Assembly: GCA_963771435.1 (NCBI GenBank)
Contig: CAVYTF010000012.1
Span: 1 to 64,000 of the forward strand
Direction of reading: 5' to 3'
DNA length: 64,000 bases
Source: CAVYTF01 sp963771435
Lineage (GTDB): Bacteria > Bacteroidota > Bacteroidia > Chitinophagales > Chitinophagaceae
The notes below the pieces were generated by a model that saw nothing but the letters and a program-made list of their open reading frames with translations, had not been told where the DNA came from and made no database searches. The position numbers and the translations under genes were made by a program. Positions 9,913 to 20,340 of this stretch are shown here, one piece after another; the first letter of the stretch is position 1; each line of letters starts with the position of its first letter.

Positions 9913-12900
9913 TTGACTTTTAATCGAGGGTTTATTCGCATTTGCTTGCTTGCCGCCATCCTGTGGGGTATCGGTGGCGTTGCGCATGGCCAGTATAACC
10001 GTGATTCGCTACATTATCCGCTGGAGGATCGCTATGGCGACCCGCTCACTTATCCTCAAAATAATCCTTTTTACCTGGGCGACTCATCCCTAATTAACCA
10101 GGATATAGAATATGATCCTACTACTAATGAGTATTATATTATTGAAAAAATAGGGGATACTTATTACCGCAAACCTACTTATCTCTCTTTTGATGATTTT
10201 TGGAAGCTGGAAGGGCAGCAACAGGAAGACGATTATTTCAACCAGCGCTCACAAACGCTTGACGCGCTTAACCGGCCGGTAACAAGGCCGCCGATGCAGG
10301 TTTATAAGAGTTTATTTGACAGGATATTCGGCGTAGGCCCGAAAGGATTAAAGGTTGATATAAAACCACAAGGCTCCGTTGACCTGCAAATGGGTTACCA
10401 GGGGCAGGATATAGATAATCCTACTTTGCCTCTGGCAGCGAGAAAGACCGGCGGCTTTGATTTTAATGAAAATGCCGATCTGAACCTGATAGCCAATATC
10501 GGTGATAAATTGAAGATACCTATCAATTATAACACGCTTGCTAACTTCAATTTTCAGAACCAGCTAAAGCTTGATTACAAGGGAAAGGATGACGAAATAT
10601 TAAAATCTGTGCAGGCAGGAAACATATCTTTTCAAACAAAAAGCACATTGATGGCAAGCGTGCAGAGCCTGTTTGGGGTGTCAACGCAGTTGCAGTTCGG
10701 GAAGTTATTTATCACGAGCACAATAGCAGAGCAGCGTTCGCAGACACAGTCGCTCACCATACAAGGTGGTGGCGTATCCCAAAACATTAACCTGAAAATG
10801 GATGCTTATGATGTAAACAGAAACTTTTTGCTGGGGCAGTATTTTGTGAATACTTATGACAGCACGATGCATAATTTGCCTATTGTAAGCACGCAGGTGC
10901 AAATACTTAGAATGGAAGTATGGGTTACTAACAGAACAGGTGTTACCACGAATGCAAGAGAAGTGGCGGGGTATATGGACATAGGAGAAAGTAAGCCGTA
11001 TAACCCAACCAATATAGGCCTTGCGATAAATCCTTTGCCTGATAACGGCGATAATACTTTGTACTCATTTCTTGCAACAGACCCTAACAACCGCAACCCT
11101 GCCTTGACAAACAGCCTTATGATCGCGCGAGGGTTAAAACCTGTGAATGATTATGAAATAACGTATGCACGCAAACTTGATTCAACTGAATATTATTTGA
11201 ATCCGCAGGCTGGTTTTATATCACTTAACCAGCAACTACAGCCGAGTGATGTGCTGGCGGTGGCTTATCAATATGTTTATAATGGAAGAGTATACCAAGT
11301 GGGGGAATTTTCCCAGGATGTTACTTTGGATACTGCGGCCGGCTACCAGGGCGTGCAAAAAGTGTTGTTCCTTAAATTGTTGAAAGCTACTTCAGCGAAC
11401 GTTAGCTTGCCTATTTGGCAATTAATGATGAAAAATATTTATTCCCTGGGGGTAACAGGCCTTCAGCAGCAGAAATTTAATTTGAATGTGTTTTATCAGC
11501 AGGCTGGTGGCGGTCAAAATATTTACCTGCCGCAAAGTGCTCCGAATGTTTCGGGTAAAACAATTTTGTCCATTCTTAACTTGGACAGGCTTAATAATCA
11601 AAACGATCCGCAGCCAGATGGGCAATGGGATTTTGTGAATGGATTTACGGTTTTGGCGCAGCAGGGAAAGATCATCTTTCCCGTGTTGCAGCCTTTTGGC
11701 CGCGATCTGGATACACTGGCATTTGCAGGGCAGCCTCAATCCCTTAAAGACCAATATGTTTATTACCCGCTTTATGATTCTATTCAGGCAATAGCTCAAA
11801 CATATCCAAACCTCGACAGGTTTATCGTTCAGGGAACGGTGCAGGGAACATCCAGCAGTAATATTTCCCTGGGGGCATTCAATATACCACCCGGATCAGT
11901 AAAGGTGACGGCAGGGGGCCAGTCTTTGCAGGAAAATGTAGATTATGTTGTGGATTATAATCTTGGTACTATAACCATATTAAACCAAGCCATTGTTAAT
12001 TCAGGTGTTCCTGTCAATGTGCAGTTTGAAAACAATGCCACATATGGTATTCAAAACCGAAGTTTTCTTGGTTTGAGGCTTGACTACAAATACAGTAATA
12101 AGTTAACACTTGGCGCTACGCTTGAGCGGTTAAAAGAGCTGCCATTTTTTTCTAAAGTAAATTATGGTGAAGACCCGATCGATAATACCATGTATGGAGT
12201 GGATTTTAATTACAATTCACCTTTTCCATTTATGACCCGATTGTTGAACAGGTTACCTTTTTATAGTACTACTGCACCAAGCAATATTACTGCGTATGGC
12301 GAAGCGGCGGTTTTAAAGCCGGGGCATCCACCTCAAATAGGCTCTGGCTCACAGGGATTGATCTATATTGATGACTTTGAAGGTTCAACAACTAACCTTG
12401 ATCTTCGTTTCCCGTTTGTGTCATGGATATTGGCTTCAACACCTAGCGCTTTCCCTGAGTCGCAGAATAACAATTCGCTTACTTATGGTTACAACCGGGC
12501 AAAAATAGCCTGGTATAATATTGATCCTACTTTACAAGATCCCCAAAATGCCAGCAACCCTTTGGCCAATAACCTGCAGGCTTTGAGCGATCCACGGGTA
12601 AGGTCAGTTTATACAAATGAACTTTTCCCCCTGGAAACAACGGATATAACTAACACATTATCTACAACATTCGATGTGGCGTATTATCCTATGGATAAGG
12701 GGCCTTATAATTTTGTTTCAGATAAAAGCGATGTTACATCCACAGGCCAGTTAACCAATCCTACTAACCGTTGGGGAGGCATCATGCGTAATCTAAGCGA
12801 AACGGATTTTGAAACAGACAATGTGCAATACATGGAATTTTGGGTACAGGATCCCTTTATTACACAGGAACGTAATGGAAGCGTTACGCCGAACACAAAG

Positions 12901-15900
12901 GGAAAATTGATGATCGATATAGGAAGCGTGAGTGAGGATGTTTTAAAAGACGGAAGAAGATTTTATGAAAATGGTCTAAATGCACCAGATCACCCTGCCG
13001 CTGTTGACAGTGTCAGTAGTGTATGGGGATCTGTGCCTATCAATCCTATTTCTGTGGTTAACGCATTTAGTACTGACCCCAATGACCGCCCTTACCAGGA
13101 TGTTGGTTTTGATGGTATGAATGATAATTCAGAAAGAAGAAAACAAAGCCAATACCTGGCGAGCATAGCTACAAATTTTGGTACCAGTTCCGCGGCGTAT
13201 CAAAAAGCCTATAGTGATCCTTCGGGCGATGACTATTTGTGGTATCGAGACGCCAGTTATGATGCAATGGGTACCGGCATTTTAGGAAGATATAAAAATT
13301 ATAATAACACTGAAGGCAATTCTCCTATTGTTTCTTCAGCTTCCACGCTATCACCTGCCGCGACTTTGTATCCTGATGTAGAAGACCTTGATAATGATAA
13401 TACACTAAACCAAACAGAACAATATTATGAATATGAGGTTGACTTAAGCCCGGGAATGACTAGCGCAACTTCTAAATTTATTGTACAAACGCAAATAGTG
13501 CATCCAACACTTGTGGACGGCGCCTCCAGTACAGAAACTTGGTACCTCTTCAGAGTTCCTATTAATTCTTATAGCAGTAATGTTGGCAATCTGCCAGACT
13601 TTCAGTCCATCAGGTATATGCGTATGTATATGACCGGTTTCCAGGATTCTGTGGTAATGCGTTTTGCTACCTTTAATTTAGTACGTAATTCATGGCGTAC
13701 ATTTAATTATGTGCTGGACAGCACAGGTATTTATACGCCACTCCCAATAAATACAAACACTGTTTTAAATGTTTCGGCAGTAAATGTGGAGGCGAACAGT
13801 GCCAGGCTTCCTATTCCTTACCAAATACCTCCTGGCATTGAACGTGTGCAATACCTAAGCAATAATGGAGTGAATTTATTGCAGAATGAACAATCAATGA
13901 GCTTAAAGATCACCAACCTTGCCAAAGGTGATTCAAGAGGTGTTTTCAAAACCTTTAACCTTGATCTGCGCCAATATGGTGAGCTATCTATGTTTGTTCA
14001 TGCTGAATCCGTTGTAGGGCAAACGCCAGTGCTTGACAGCCAATTAGTGGCTGTTGTGAGGCTTGGCTCTGACTTTTTGAATAATTATTACGAAATAAGA
14101 ATTCCCTTAAGCATAACACTTCCCAACCCTTCTGCTACACCAGCGGAAGTATGGCCAACAAACAATAACCTTGATTTTGAATTAAACCAACTGGTAAATT
14201 TAAAATTGCAGAGAAACAGCATGGGCAGATCTTTTGATTCACTTTTCAGCCAAACGATTGGAAATAAAATATTCTCTGTATTTGGGAACCCCAATCTTGC
14301 GCAGTTGCAAGGTATTTTAATATCAATTCAAAATGTAAGCGGCACCACATTGAGCAGCGAGGTATGGGTAGATGAGCTTCGTTTGTCACAGATAAATGAG
14401 CAGGGTGGGTGGGCTGCATTGGGGAAGGTGAATATGCAATTAGCAGACCTCGGCTCTCTATCCTTATCAGCCAATACTTACACCTATGGTTTTGGTACCA
14501 TACAGCAGGATATAAGCCAGCGTGCAACAACTGATATGGCGCAATTTGATGCCGCCGCTACCATTGATGCCGGAAAATTATTCCCTAAAAAGGCAGGTTT
14601 TTCTATACCTGTATACGCCAGCATTAATAGAACTGTGCTTACGCCGCATTTTGACCCCTACGATCAGGATGTACTCTATAGCTATAAACTGGCAAATGCC
14701 AACAGTAAACAGGCTCAGGATTCTATTCGAAGTGTAGCTATTGATCAAACCACCGTTAAGACCATCAATTTTACCAATGTCAAATTTGCTCGAGCGCCGA
14801 AACGGCCAAAGTTATGGAGCCTGAGTAATTTTGATTTTAGCTATTCTTATACGCAGATAGATCAAAGTAACCCGCAAATAGTTGGTAATAACATAAAGAA
14901 ATACCAGGGAGGATTTGGTTATACTTTTACCGGCATACCAAAATTCCGGCAACCCTTAAAAAAAGCAATACGCAATAAGAGTGCATGGTTTGCCCTTGCG
15001 CGAGACTTTAATTTCAACTTTACGCCATCGCTAATTGGCTTTAGGACTGTGGTGAACAGGCAGTTTGGCATTTATATACCGCGCATAGTAAATACATATA
15101 ATAATTCAGTTGTTCAAACAGACACTACTTACGATAAGTATTTCACATGGGACAGGTATTACAATTTCCGGTGGGATCTGACACATAGTTTAAACATAGA
15201 TTTTAACGCGACCAATTCTTCCCGCATTGATGAGCCGTATGGGTTATTAAATACACAGGCAAAGCGCGACACAGTGATCAGCAACTTTGATAAAGGTGGC
15301 AGAAATACCTTATACCAGCAACAATCCACCCTAAGTTACAGCGCTCCTTTAAACAAACTACCAGCTACAGATTGGATAACAGCAAGGTATAATTACAGCA
15401 CATCTTATAAATGGATCGGGGCGAGCCTTCTTGCGCTAAACTTTGGCAACACATTGGAAAATAGCCAGCAAAACGGCGTGAACAGTGAATTTGATTTTGC
15501 ACGGTTATACAGCAAATCAAAATTGTTGAATGCAGCCAATTTGACCACGCAGCCCAAAACCTTGGGTTCTCAAAAGGATAGCCTTGGTGCTATACCGCCC
15601 AGGGACAGTGTAGTGAAGGGTCTTACCGGCTATGCAAAAAGAGCCGCGCTTAGAAAATGGAGGTTGCGTAAAAGAAATGCCCGCGAAGCAGAACGTAAAG
15701 CCAACTTTAACCAGCCGGTGGAAATGAATCCCTATGAAAAGGCGGGGCTTCAATTGTTGACCATGCTAAAGCGCGCTTCAGTCAATTACAGTTCCACTTA
15801 CAACAGCCGAATACCCGGTTATCTCGATAGTACAAAATACCTCGGGCAGGATTGGAGCAGTATGCAGCCCGGCTTGGGTTACGTTTTTGGCAAACAGCCT

Positions 15901-17169
15901 GACACAGCCTGGCTTAACCAAAAAGCGGCACAGGGGCTGCTTACGAGAGACTCTACTTTTAACTTATTTTACGATCAAAACCTAACCCAGCAGTTTACTA
16001 TTTCCGCTCAATTGATGCCTCTAAAGAAATTTACCATTGACTTGAACGTCACCAAATCTTTCCAGAAAGATTATACAGAATTGTTCAAAGACACTACCGG
16101 CTCCGGCCACGATTTTCAGCACCTTAGCCCACAGGTAATGGGGGGATTCAGCATTTCATACATAAGTTATAAAACACTTTTTGGAAAATATAATCCTAAC
16201 GTAGTTTCTCAAACATTTTACGAATTTCAGAACAACCGTATTGTTATTGCCAACAGGTTGGCTGCGTTGAACCCATACTGGCAGGCATTTTCTGCCAATA
16301 TGAAATATACAGCCGACGGCTTCCCCAGCGGTTATGGCCGCTATGCTCAGGATGTGCTTATCCCCGCCTTTATTGCCGCCTACACAAGCAAAGACCCCAA
16401 CACCATTTCGCTGGTGAAAGAAACCAATCCTAATATTAATTCCAATCCGTTCAGCGGCTATAAACCTGTTCCAAATTGGCGCCTGAGTTATACAGGCTTA
16501 ACCGGCATTCCGGCGCTGGCTAAAATTTTTTCCAGCATTACTATTACGCACGCATACGACGCCACGCTAAGCATGAACAGTTTCAGCAGCGCATTGAATT
16601 ACTACGACCCCTTCCATTTGGGCACGCCGGGTTTCAGGGATACCACTTCAGGCAATTTTGTGCCTTATTATCTTGTGCCGAATATTACGATACAGGAAGA
16701 GTTTAGCCCCTTGGTAGGCATTGACGTAACAACCGTAAACCAAACAAACCTGCATTTTTCTTACAAAATGAGCCGCCAGTTAAGTATGAGCCTGCTCACC
16801 TACCAGCTAAGCGAAGTAACGAGTAATGGGTGGACGTTCGGCGGCAGCATACGCAAAAAAGGTGTGAACCTGCCGTTCAGAATACCAGGATTTAAGAAGC
16901 TTGACCCCAAAGGAAATACACTGAACATTGGCCTGAACCTCGGCGTGCAGAACGATACGCAAAACAACAGCAACCTTGATCAGAACAATACATACGCAAC
17001 GGGCGGCCAGAAAGTTATTACGATACAACCCAGTGTTGATTATGTGCTCAACAAGCGTGTGGACCTTAAACTCTATTTTGATCAGCAAAGGATCATCCCT
17101 TACATTTCCATTACGGCGCCGGTGACAAATACGCGCGCGGGGCTAAACATTAAAATTTCACTACAGTAG
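9913..17169 (+). CDS. sprA: SprA, T9SS outer-membrane translocon (gliding motility) protein
   Basis: A 2418-residue protein, matching the very large (about 2400-residue) SprA family, which forms the giant outer-membrane barrel through which T9SS cargo passes. A signal peptide (residues 1 to about 26, ...WGIGGVAHG) precedes the typical SprA N-terminal stretch (YPLEDRYGDPLTYPQNNPFYLGD in segments). Many beta-strand-rich repeats follow and the C-terminus ends in a beta signal (NTRAGLNIKISLQ). No ATG is available: the in-frame stop at 9904 leaves TTG at 9913 as the best start. Its expected clients in this window are the two giant sorting-domain proteins at the edges. Confidence 0.95.
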   Translation: MTFNRGFIRICLLAAILWGIGGVAHGQYNRDSLHYPLEDRYGDPLTYPQNNPFYLGDSSLINQDIEYDPTTNEYYIIEKIGDTYYRKPTYLSFDDFWKLEGQQQEDDYFNQRSQTLDALNRPVTRPPMQVYKSLFDRIFGVGPKGLKVDIKPQGSVDLQMGYQGQDIDNPTLPLAARKTGGFDFNENADLNLIANIGDKLKIPINYNTLANFNFQNQLKLDYKGKDDEILKSVQAGNISFQTKSTLMASVQSLFGVSTQLQFGKLFITSTIAEQRSQTQSLTIQGGGVSQNINLKMDAYDVNRNFLLGQYFVNTYDSTMHNLPIVSTQVQILRMEVWVTNRTGVTTNAREVAGYMDIGESKPYNPTNIGLAINPLPDNGDNTLYSFLATDPNNRNPALTNSLMIARGLKPVNDYEITYARKLDSTEYYLNPQAGFISLNQQLQPSDVLAVAYQYVYNGRVYQVGEFSQDVTLDTAAGYQGVQKVLFLKLLKATSANVSLPIWQLMMKNIYSLGVTGLQQQKFNLNVFYQQAGGGQNIYLPQSAPNVSGKTILSILNLDRLNNQNDPQPDGQWDFVNGFTVLAQQGKIIFPVLQPFGRDLDTLAFAGQPQSLKDQYVYYPLYDSIQAIAQTYPNLDRFIVQGTVQGTSSSNISLGAFNIPPGSVKVTAGGQSLQENVDYVVDYNLGTITILNQAIVNSGVPVNVQFENNATYGIQNRSFLGLRLDYKYSNKLTLGATLERLKELPFFSKVNYGEDPIDNTMYGVDFNYNSPFPFMTRLLNRLPFYSTTAPSNITAYGEAAVLKPGHPPQIGSGSQGLIYIDDFEGSTTNLDLRFPFVSWILASTPSAFPESQNNNSLTYGYNRAKIAWYNIDPTLQDPQNASNPLANNLQALSDPRVRSVYTNELFPLETTDITNTLSTTFDVAYYPMDKGPYNFVSDKSDVTSTGQLTNPTNRWGGIMRNLSETDFETDNVQYMEFWVQDPFITQERNGSVTPNTKGKLMIDIGSVSEDVLKDGRRFYENGLNAPDHPAAVDSVSSVWGSVPINPISVVNAFSTDPNDRPYQDVGFDGMNDNSERRKQSQYLASIATNFGTSSAAYQKAYSDPSGDDYLWYRDASYDAMGTGILGRYKNYNNTEGNSPIVSSASTLSPAATLYPDVEDLDNDNTLNQTEQYYEYEVDLSPGMTSATSKFIVQTQIVHPTLVDGASSTETWYLFRVPINSYSSNVGNLPDFQSIRYMRMYMTGFQDSVVMRFATFNLVRNSWRTFNYVLDSTGIYTPLPINTNTVLNVSAVNVEANSARLPIPYQIPPGIERVQYLSNNGVNLLQNEQSMSLKITNLAKGDSRGVFKTFNLDLRQYGELSMFVHAESVVGQTPVLDSQLVAVVRLGSDFLNNYYEIRIPLSITLPNPSATPAEVWPTNNNLDFELNQLVNLKLQRNSMGRSFDSLFSQTIGNKIFSVFGNPNLAQLQGILISIQNVSGTTLSSEVWVDELRLSQINEQGGWAALGKVNMQLADLGSLSLSANTYTYGFGTIQQDISQRATTDMAQFDAAATIDAGKLFPKKAGFSIPVYASINRTVLTPHFDPYDQDVLYSYKLANANSKQAQDSIRSVAIDQTTVKTINFTNVKFARAPKRPKLWSLSNFDFSYSYTQIDQSNPQIVGNNIKKYQGGFGYTFTGIPKFRQPLKKAIRNKSAWFALARDFNFNFTPSLIGFRTVVNRQFGIYIPRIVNTYNNSVVQTDTTYDKYFTWDRYYNFRWDLTHSLNIDFNATNSSRIDEPYGLLNTQAKRDTVISNFDKGGRNTLYQQQSTLSYSAPLNKLPATDWITARYNYSTSYKWIGASLLALNFGNTLENSQQNGVNSEFDFARLYSKSKLLNAANLTTQPKTLGSQKDSLGAIPPRDSVVKGLTGYAKRAALRKWRLRKRNAREAERKANFNQPVEMNPYEKAGLQLLTMLKRASVNYSSTYNSRIPGYLDSTKYLGQDWSSMQPGLGYVFGKQPDTAWLNQKAAQGLLTRDSTFNLFYDQNLTQQFTISAQLMPLKKFTIDLNVTKSFQKDYTELFKDTTGSGHDFQHLSPQVMGGFSISYISYKTLFGKYNPNVVSQTFYEFQNNRIVIANRLAALNPYWQAFSANMKYTADGFPSGYGRYAQDVLIPAFIAAYTSKDPNTISLVKETNPNINSNPFSGYKPVPNWRLSYTGLTGIPALAKIFSSITITHAYDATLSMNSFSSALNYYDPFHLGTPGFRDTTSGNFVPYYLVPNITIQEEFSPLVGIDVTTVNQTNLHFSYKMSRQLSMSLLTYQLSEVTSNGWTFGGSIRKKGVNLPFRIPGFKKLDPKGNTLNIGLNLGVQNDTQNNSNLDQNNTYATGGQKVITIQPSVDYVLNKRVDLKLYFDQQRIIPYISITAPVTNTRAGLNIKISLQ

Positions 17170-17225
17170 GGGGAAGCGGAAAATGCAAGGCTGTCATCTG
17201 TCAACGACCATCTGTCATCCTATCA

Positions 17226-17582
17226 TTAAACCGCGAAGGAAGTGCCGCAACCACAGGTGCTGGATGCGTTGGGGTTACTGAAAGTAAAACCACGGCTGTT
17301 CAAGCCACCCTGCCAGTTGATCTCCATACCGAAAACATACATTTCGTGGCCTTTATCCATGATGCAGGGAATGCCCTTTATTTCAAAAAGTTCATCTTTT
17401 TCAGTTGCTTCGTCAAAGCCCAGTACGTAAGTCATGCCGCTGCAGCCACCACCTTTCACGCCTACGCGTAGTTTCTGCCTGGCGTCAAAACCTTCTTCGT
17501 TCATCAGCCTTTTTATTTCGCTTACCGCATCAGCGGTGAAACTTACAGGAGCAATTGTCGCCATTTCCATATTCAAAATCAT
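17226..17582 (-). CDS. A-type iron-sulfur cluster carrier (IscA/SufA/ErpA family)
   Basis: A 118-residue HesB/IscA-family protein that carries Fe-S clusters or iron to target apoproteins. The three conserved cysteines are present: one in GGGCSGMTY and two in the C-terminal TCGCGTSF. Family length is 105-120. Internal ATGs at 17570 and 17564 could be the real start, since the core homology begins at VSFTADAV. It converges on sprA and lies beside the 42-bp array 2 on its upstream side. Confidence 0.93.
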   Translation of the reverse strand: MILNMEMATIAPVSFTADAVSEIKRLMNEEGFDARQKLRVGVKGGGCSGMTYVLGFDEATEKDELFEIKGIPCIMDKGHEMYVFGMEINWQGGLNSRGFTFSNPNASSTCGCGTSFAV

Positions 17583-17650
17583 TTTTACAAAATTACTTTA
17601 CTAAGCTGATTTATAAAAGCTGCATTTTTCGCTTTGCGGAAAGATTAGCA

Positions 17651-18011
17651 TGTAAAGTTCAACTATGGGGCAACTACGCGTCGGGATGCTATGGTAAAGT
17701 TCAACTATATGGCAACGACGTGTGGAGATGGCATGGTAAAGTTCAACTATCTGGCAAACACGCGTCGGGATGCTATGGTAAAGTTTAACTATAGGGCAAC
17801 GACGTGTGTTTACCCTATCCTACGAACGTCGGATGGCATGTTTACGCGTGTTTGCCCTATCCTACGAACGTCGGATAGCATGTTTACCCGTATTTGCTCT
17901 ATCCTACGGACGTCGGATGGCATGTTTACGCGTGTTTGCTCTATCCTACGGACGTCGGATGGCATCTTTATGCGTGTTTGCCCTATCCTACGAACGTTGG
18001 ATGGCATGTTT
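17651..18011. repeat. 42-bp tandem repeat array with a central inversion (array 2)
   Basis: Left arm: four units with AAAGTTCAACTAT-type cores at 17654, 17696, 17738 and 17780, exactly 42 bp apart. Right arm: units with TACGAACGTCGGATGGCAT-type cores at 17821, 17863, 17905, 17947 and 17989, again exactly 42 bp apart. The right-arm unit (GTTTGCCCTAT) resembles the reverse complement of the left-arm unit (ATAGGGCAA), and the arms meet at a palindromic junction near 17789-17817. The array lies between the end of aroC and the start of the iron-sulfur carrier gene. Frames are open on both strands but show no protein character. Confidence 0.9.
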
Positions 18012-18032
18012 AAAGGAAATAAAGGGTAATTT

Positions 18033-19025
18033 TTATAAAATTCTGGGGATATGCTGTTCCAGCAGCATTAAATCGGCAATAACCATAGCGGTTACCGCTT
18101 CCAAAACGACGGGTACCCGCAGGGCGATGCAGAGGTCGTGGCGACCTTTGATGGAAAGCGTTTCAGTCTGGTTGGTTTCCCAATTAAGCGTTTGCTGCTC
18201 TTTGGGGGTAGAAGAAGTAGGTTTTATAGCGATACGGAAAACCAGTTCGTTGCCATTGGTAATGCCCCCTACCATGCCACCAGCATGATTGGTTGTTGTT
18301 TTGCCCGAAAGGTTTTCGATAGCGTCGTTATGTGCACTACCAAACATCTTTGCTGCTGCGAAGCCAGTCCCAAATTCAATGGCGCGTACTGCGGGAATGG
18401 CAAAAACGGCGTGGGCGAGAAGGCTCTCCGCGCTGTCAAAAAAAGGTTCGCCCAGCCCGATGGGCAAATTATTCACGCAGCATTCTACGATGCCGCCTAT
18501 GCTGTCTTTGGCATCAATGGCTTTTTGCAGGCCCTTTTCCAAATCAGTTTCGCCGCCAATTTCGAGGATGGTGGATTTGATTTTAATATTTTCTAATAAT
18601 TTCTTCGCCACCACGCCTGCTGCCACCAAACATACCGTCAGCCTTCCGCTGAAATGGCCACCGCCCCTGTAATCTTCAAATCCACCAAATTTATGGTGCG
18701 CCACAAAATCTGCATGGCCGGGGCGCGGTATCTCTTTTTGTTTTTCGTAATCCGAAGAGCGGGTATTGTTATTTTCAAATAAAATCGTCAGCGGAGCGCC
18801 CGTGGTTTTGCCATTAAAAATGCCGCTTTTAAAAATAGGCAGGTCGGTTTCCTGCCTTGGGGTGGTGCCTTTTTGCAAGCCGCCCTTTCTTCGTTCTATA
18901 TCTTCAAAAAAATCTTCAACACTCAAATTAAGCCCTGCAGGAACGCCGTCAATAGTGATTCCCACACTTGCGCCATGAGATTCTCCAAAAATATTTACAC
19001 GGAATATGCGGCCAAAGGTGTTCAT
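18033..19025 (-). CDS. aroC: Chorismate synthase
   Basis: A 330-residue enzyme converting EPSP to chorismate, the last step of the shikimate pathway, using reduced FMN. The N-terminus (MNTFGRIFRVNIFGESHG) and the signatures RPGHAD, GGGHFSGR and the NHAGGMVGGITNG segment are all present, as is the C-terminal GRHDLCIALRVPVVLEA stretch. It is slightly shorter than the common 350-360 residues but appears complete. It lies 9 bp after aroA and is the last gene of the aromatic cluster. Confidence 0.96.
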   Translation of the reverse strand: MNTFGRIFRVNIFGESHGASVGITIDGVPAGLNLSVEDFFEDIERRKGGLQKGTTPRQETDLPIFKSGIFNGKTTGAPLTILFENNNTRSSDYEKQKEIPRPGHADFVAHHKFGGFEDYRGGGHFSGRLTVCLVAAGVVAKKLLENIKIKSTILEIGGETDLEKGLQKAIDAKDSIGGIVECCVNNLPIGLGEPFFDSAESLLAHAVFAIPAVRAIEFGTGFAAAKMFGSAHNDAIENLSGKTTTNHAGGMVGGITNGNELVFRIAIKPTSSTPKEQQTLNWETNQTETLSIKGRHDLCIALRVPVVLEAVTAMVIADLMLLEQHIPRIL

Positions 19026-19034
19026 AAAGGATGA

Positions 19035-20333
19035 TTAATGATTAATGGTTGATGATTGATGGATTAAAACCGCGGTACCTAATAATTGTAAATGCTGATA
19101 AAAATCAGGATAGGACTTGTTGATGGCTTCTGCGTCTTCAATAATGGTTTCTCCACTAGCACATAATCCTGCAACAGCGCACATCATAGCAATACGATGG
19201 TCGTGATGTGAATGAACCTGTGCACCCTGTATATTTTTGCTTCCATAAACCAGCATCAGATTATCTTCTAAAACGACTTTAATATTCATTTTTTTGAATT
19301 CCTGCTGGATAGTCAGCGCCCGGTTACTTTCTTTGTGAGCCAGGCGGTGCACGCCTTCAATTATCGTTATCCCCTTACAATTTGCTGCCAACGCCGCAAG
19401 AGGAGGGAAAAGGTCGGGGCAATCGGTTGCGTCAAAATGAAAAGCTTTTAAATCTCCCTTTACTATGTTTATTCCTTCTTCATTAATTAAAATTTTGCAT
19501 CCGCAATCTTTTAAGGCTTCCAGTATTTTTTTATCTGCCTGGGTAGAATGTATGTCCAAATTTTTAATCAAAATATCCCCTGCCACAGCCCCTGCAACCA
19601 ATAAAAAAGCTACCCCGCTCCAGTCGCCTTCCACAGTATAGCTCATAGCTAAAGGCTGATTACTGAAAACTGATTGCTCTTCAAAATAAAATGATTCGTA
19701 ATTATTGTTTGTGGGCACCTTAAGGCCGAAGTCTTTCATCACTTTCAGCGTAAGGTCAATATAAGGCTTGCTTTTTAGGTTATTTACTTTGACTGTTACA
19801 TTTTTTGCATCAACCGCCGCATAGGCCATTAGTAACCCGGTTAAAAATTGAGAGCTTAATGAGCCATCAATCACTATGTCTTTCGGTTGCAATGGCCCTT
19901 TTATTTTTAAAGGAAGCCCGCCATTGTTTGATTCAATGTGAACACCTAACAGAGGAAATACTTCGTCAAAAAAATTCATCGGCCTTGTTAGCAGGCTGCC
20001 TTCGCCATGTATAGTAATTTCTTTATCGCTCAACGCAACCAATGGTGCAAACATCCTTATACCTAAACCGCTTTCGCCACAATTTATAGAGCCGGAAACA
20101 GGATCAACGCCGTTGCTATTAATTATTAAAGCTTCATTTTCAATTCTGATTTCTGCACCCAATTGTTGTATCACACCCAATGCTGCTTTATCATCATTAG
20201 ATTTCCCCGGATTATAAATGATAGTTTCTCCCTTGCGCACCAATGCAGCCGCGCAAGCTCTTTGCATAGAGCTTTTGGATGCAGGCGCATCAATGGAACC
20301 TGAAATTTGGGAGGGAGTAACTGTAATCCGCAT
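19035..20333 (-). CDS. aroA: 3-phosphoshikimate 1-carboxyvinyltransferase (EPSP synthase)
   Basis: A 432-residue enzyme condensing shikimate-3-phosphate with PEP. The N-terminal GSIDAPASKSSMQRACAAAL contains the substrate-binding Lys-Ser pair. The repeated inverse alpha/beta domain pattern, SLSSQFLTGLL, and the C-terminal HHDHRIAMMCAVAG motif are characteristic. It is encoded between the small gene at 20341 (7 bp gap) and aroC (9 bp gap), so translation is likely coupled. Confidence 0.95.
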   Translation of the reverse strand: MRITVTPSQISGSIDAPASKSSMQRACAAALVRKGETIIYNPGKSNDDKAALGVIQQLGAEIRIENEALIINSNGVDPVSGSINCGESGLGIRMFAPLVALSDKEITIHGEGSLLTRPMNFFDEVFPLLGVHIESNNGGLPLKIKGPLQPKDIVIDGSLSSQFLTGLLMAYAAVDAKNVTVKVNNLKSKPYIDLTLKVMKDFGLKVPTNNNYESFYFEEQSVFSNQPLAMSYTVEGDWSGVAFLLVAGAVAGDILIKNLDIHSTQADKKILEALKDCGCKILINEEGINIVKGDLKAFHFDATDCPDLFPPLAALAANCKGITIIEGVHRLAHKESNRALTIQQEFKKMNIKVVLEDNLMLVYGSKNIQGAQVHSHHDHRIAMMCAVAGLCASGETIIEDAEAINKSYPDFYQHLQLLGTAVLIHQSSTINH

Positions 20334-20340
20334 AAGTTAT

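Noticed and set aside
8941..18011. Possible CRISPR arrays
   Set aside because: Units are contiguous with no unique spacers of constant length between identical repeats, and no cas genes are present.
17555..18029. Several open frames over array 2 on both strands
   Set aside because: Same cause: 42-bp repeats keep frames open. The products are only 14-residue repeats.
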